Positions 62,408 through 64,000 of a stretch of 64,000 nucleotides of DNA are shown here, piece after piece. The position numbers were made by a program, and so were the translations under genes. The stretch comes from an uncultured Prevotellaceae bacterium. GTDB lineage: Bacteria > Bacteroidota > Bacteroidia > Bacteroidales > Muribaculaceae. The stretch lies in contig ONOU01000003.1 in NCBI GenBank assembly GCA_900319525.1, positions 1 through 64,000 of the forward strand, written 5' to 3'. How positions within the stretch are numbered: the stretch's first letter is position 1; every line of letters begins with the position of its first letter. The notes under the pieces were generated by a model, which did not search any database, was not told the DNA's origin, and worked only from the letters and a program-made list of their open reading frames with translations.

Positions 62408-64000
62408 ATGACAGAGAAAGATAATAAAAAATGTGCAATTCCATTTCGTGATATTTCTAAATCCATTGAAGATATTGCAGGCAACTTCGGATATGTAAAT
62501 AATAAGAATCACAAAAATGCAGGCTTCAGAGGATTTACAGAAAATAGAGGCTATTTGGCATTCATCAACCCGGACCAACCTGATGATGGTGTATATAATG
62601 GATTATCTTTTGTTGTTTTTCCAATTGGATATAAAAAGCATGAGGATAATGATGATGAATCAGAATTCCTCTGTGTTGTTTCCATTGGTATCGGAAGAGG
62701 AGATGTCGGTAGTGATGAGGAACTGGCAAGTTTGCCCTATCTTCGTCGTTGTTTTTTGAGGTTAACTGAAGGCGGACAAGAGAACTATGAACAACAGATC
62801 TTTATTAAGAACTCATTTGCAGATGTGACTACTGAAAGCGTCGATCTTTTTAAAGAACTAAATCATATAAAAACAGGTAATGCTGGAACACCAATAGAAG
62901 AATCAGGAGAAACAAGCAACACGGAGTCTGTTTTCGATATTGATCTATCGTTTATTGAATCATATAAAAATCTCCTTCCAGCATCTAGAATCGTAAAATT
63001 CAAAAAGAGTGATTGCGAGATAGATTTATCAAAACTTAGTCAAAAAAAGCATGAAGATAATAGTTTTAGAATAATTGTTAGTTGGCTTGCGCAATATGCA
63101 AAAATTCGAAATTGGGATTTTCGTGGAGACAGACTTTCTAACAAGAATAAAGCAATTGGATTTACTGAAAGACGCACAGACAAGGATTCTTTATCAGAGC
63201 TATCTGAAATATATGATCTTCTCGATAAACGTCATTTTGTTGTATTGCAAGGTGCCCCAGGTGTGGGTAAAACCAGAATGGCTAATCTCATAGGTTCTAA
63301 TCTAAAAGAGCTCAAAGATAAAGGCTTATCTACACCTAAAAATGTAATTGATTTTGAAACAGATGCTGATAACCAATTCTTCATTCAGTTTCATGCAGAG
63401 ACAACCTATGCAGATTTCATAGGAGGCATTCGTCCTAAGCTCGTTGAAACTAAAGATCATCTAGAATATGAATATGTCGAAGGTACTTTAACCAAGGCAA
63501 TCAAAACTGCAAAAGAAGCTTTAGATGATGCAAAAGACAAGTCGAAAGCCAAGAAGTATCTTCTCATCATCGATGAGATTAATCGAGCAAACTTAGCAAA
63601 CGTCCTCGGGCCTGTTTTTTATCTTTTCGAACGGGCAAATGATGAACGCAAAGGTTGTGTGAAAATAGAATTAAACTCTGGTGCTACGATAGATATTTCA
63701 TCTATCCCAGAGAATCTATATGTGATAGCAACAATGAACACAGCAGATCGAAGTCTTGCAGTTGTTGATTTTGCATTACGTCGTCGTTTTGCTTGGTATA
63801 CACTTGAAGCCAGGAAAATTGATGAGAAAGAATTGAAAGAAGGTACATTCTTTCATGAAAAAGCATTTAATAAAATTGCTGAGTTGTTTGAAAAATACGC
63901 TTCAGATGAGGAGCTAAACCTTCAGCCTGGCTCTGGTTATTTTATTCTCGACAAAAAGGGGGATAATGTGGGTCTTTCAGGTCAGGAGGATGACCAAGAA
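62408..64000 (+). CDS. McrB-type AAA+ NTPase with unrecognised N-terminal domain, partial
   Basis: Open from ATG 62408 to the window edge, 531 codons, no stop. The C-terminal part is a McrB-type AAA+ module: Walker A GAPGVGKT (282-289), Walker B LLIIDEINRANLANVLGPVF with DE at 389-390, the MNTADRS motif (443-449) that marks the McrB group, and an Arg-finger-like ALRRRFAW (456-463). The first ~270 residues (e.g. ISKSIEDIAGNFGYVNNKNH, GLSFVVFPIGYKK, RIIVSWLAQYAKIRNWDFRG) belong to no family I recognise and should be the target-sensing part. McrB proteins work with a McrC nuclease, which would lie beyond the edge. AT-rich, probably horizontally acquired defence DNA. Confidence 0.88.
   Translation, partial: MTEKDNKKCAIPFRDISKSIEDIAGNFGYVNNKNHKNAGFRGFTENRGYLAFINPDQPDDGVYNGLSFVVFPIGYKKHEDNDDESEFLCVVSIGIGRGDVGSDEELASLPYLRRCFLRLTEGGQENYEQQIFIKNSFADVTTESVDLFKELNHIKTGNAGTPIEESGETSNTESVFDIDLSFIESYKNLLPASRIVKFKKSDCEIDLSKLSQKKHEDNSFRIIVSWLAQYAKIRNWDFRGDRLSNKNKAIGFTERRTDKDSLSELSEIYDLLDKRHFVVLQGAPGVGKTRMANLIGSNLKELKDKGLSTPKNVIDFETDADNQFFIQFHAETTYADFIGGIRPKLVETKDHLEYEYVEGTLTKAIKTAKEALDDAKDKSKAKKYLLIIDEINRANLANVLGPVFYLFERANDERKGCVKIELNSGATIDISSIPENLYVIATMNTADRSLAVVDFALRRRFAWYTLEARKIDEKELKEGTFFHEKAFNKIAELFEKYASDEELNLQPGSGYFILDKKGDNVGLSGQEDDQE

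Noticed and set aside
62517..63293. Short + frames at 62517-62759 and 63075-63293
   Set aside because: They lie in other frames within the McrB-like gene, whose frame is open from 62408 to the window end and carries the AAA+ motifs.

Overview
The window is a chromosomal segment of a Bacteroidales bacterium. I infer this from four things: the str, S10, spc and alpha ribosomal operons are fused without tuf; promoters repeatedly show the Bacteroidetes -7 box TAnnTTTG about 20 bp after a TTTG/TTG element; Shine-Dalgarno sites are mostly absent; and the gene families (hybrid sensor/AraC fusions, CarboxypepD-plug TonB receptors, DUF4292, DUF4369, DUF3109, dockerin-tailed secreted proteins) are typical. 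The base composition and the dockerin-tailed proteins would suit a Muribaculaceae- or Prevotellaceae-like gut organism, but the genus cannot be fixed from the sequence alone.

Layout. 1-135: 3' part of a 5S rRNA gene and its terminator. 164-5868: operon of a degenerate hybrid sensor/AraC regulator, an SGNH hydrolase and an M13 peptidase. 5884-9359: clpS-clpA-aat, a complete bacterial N-degron module. 9519-28089: one long + strand translation operon from rpsL to rplQ (33 genes, including fusA, secY, map, infA and rpoA), with an internal promoter before rpsM and a strong closing hairpin. Two essential genes in it, rplC and map, are broken by what look like roughly 40-nt deletions. 28143-35532 (mostly minus): lipoprotein and ROK glucokinase, then dut, TPR protein, DUF4292 lipoprotein and a TonB-dependent receptor. 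35722-42957: S41 peptidase, ATPase, dgt, hflX and small genes. 43063-45952: AraC regulator divergent from flavodoxin, NTF2-like protein and aldo/keto reductase. 46022-52592: lipoprotein, murI divergent from folP-cdaA-DUF3109-CotH, then rplS. 52597-58499: metal P-type ATPase with a palindromic operator, two divergent glycosyltransferases, and a thioredoxin-like lipoprotein without its CxxC. 58640-61852: large secreted multidomain alpha-amylase. 61946-62034: a 9-bp minisatellite. 62145-64000: an AT-rich, probably horizontally acquired locus with an XRE regulator under an operator palindrome and a McrB-type AAA+ protein running off the window edge.

Most interesting signals: the hybrid regulator that has lost all its phosphotransfer residues; the paired deletions in rplC and map; the XRE/McrB-like locus at the right edge, whose N-terminal domain I do not recognise; the palindrome over the -33 region of the metal ATPase; the redox-dead thioredoxin-like lipoprotein; and a dispersed intergenic hairpin repeat (29587 and 42971).

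Limits: no database search was possible. Family names rest on motifs I recognise, and comparisons with related genomes come from memory.
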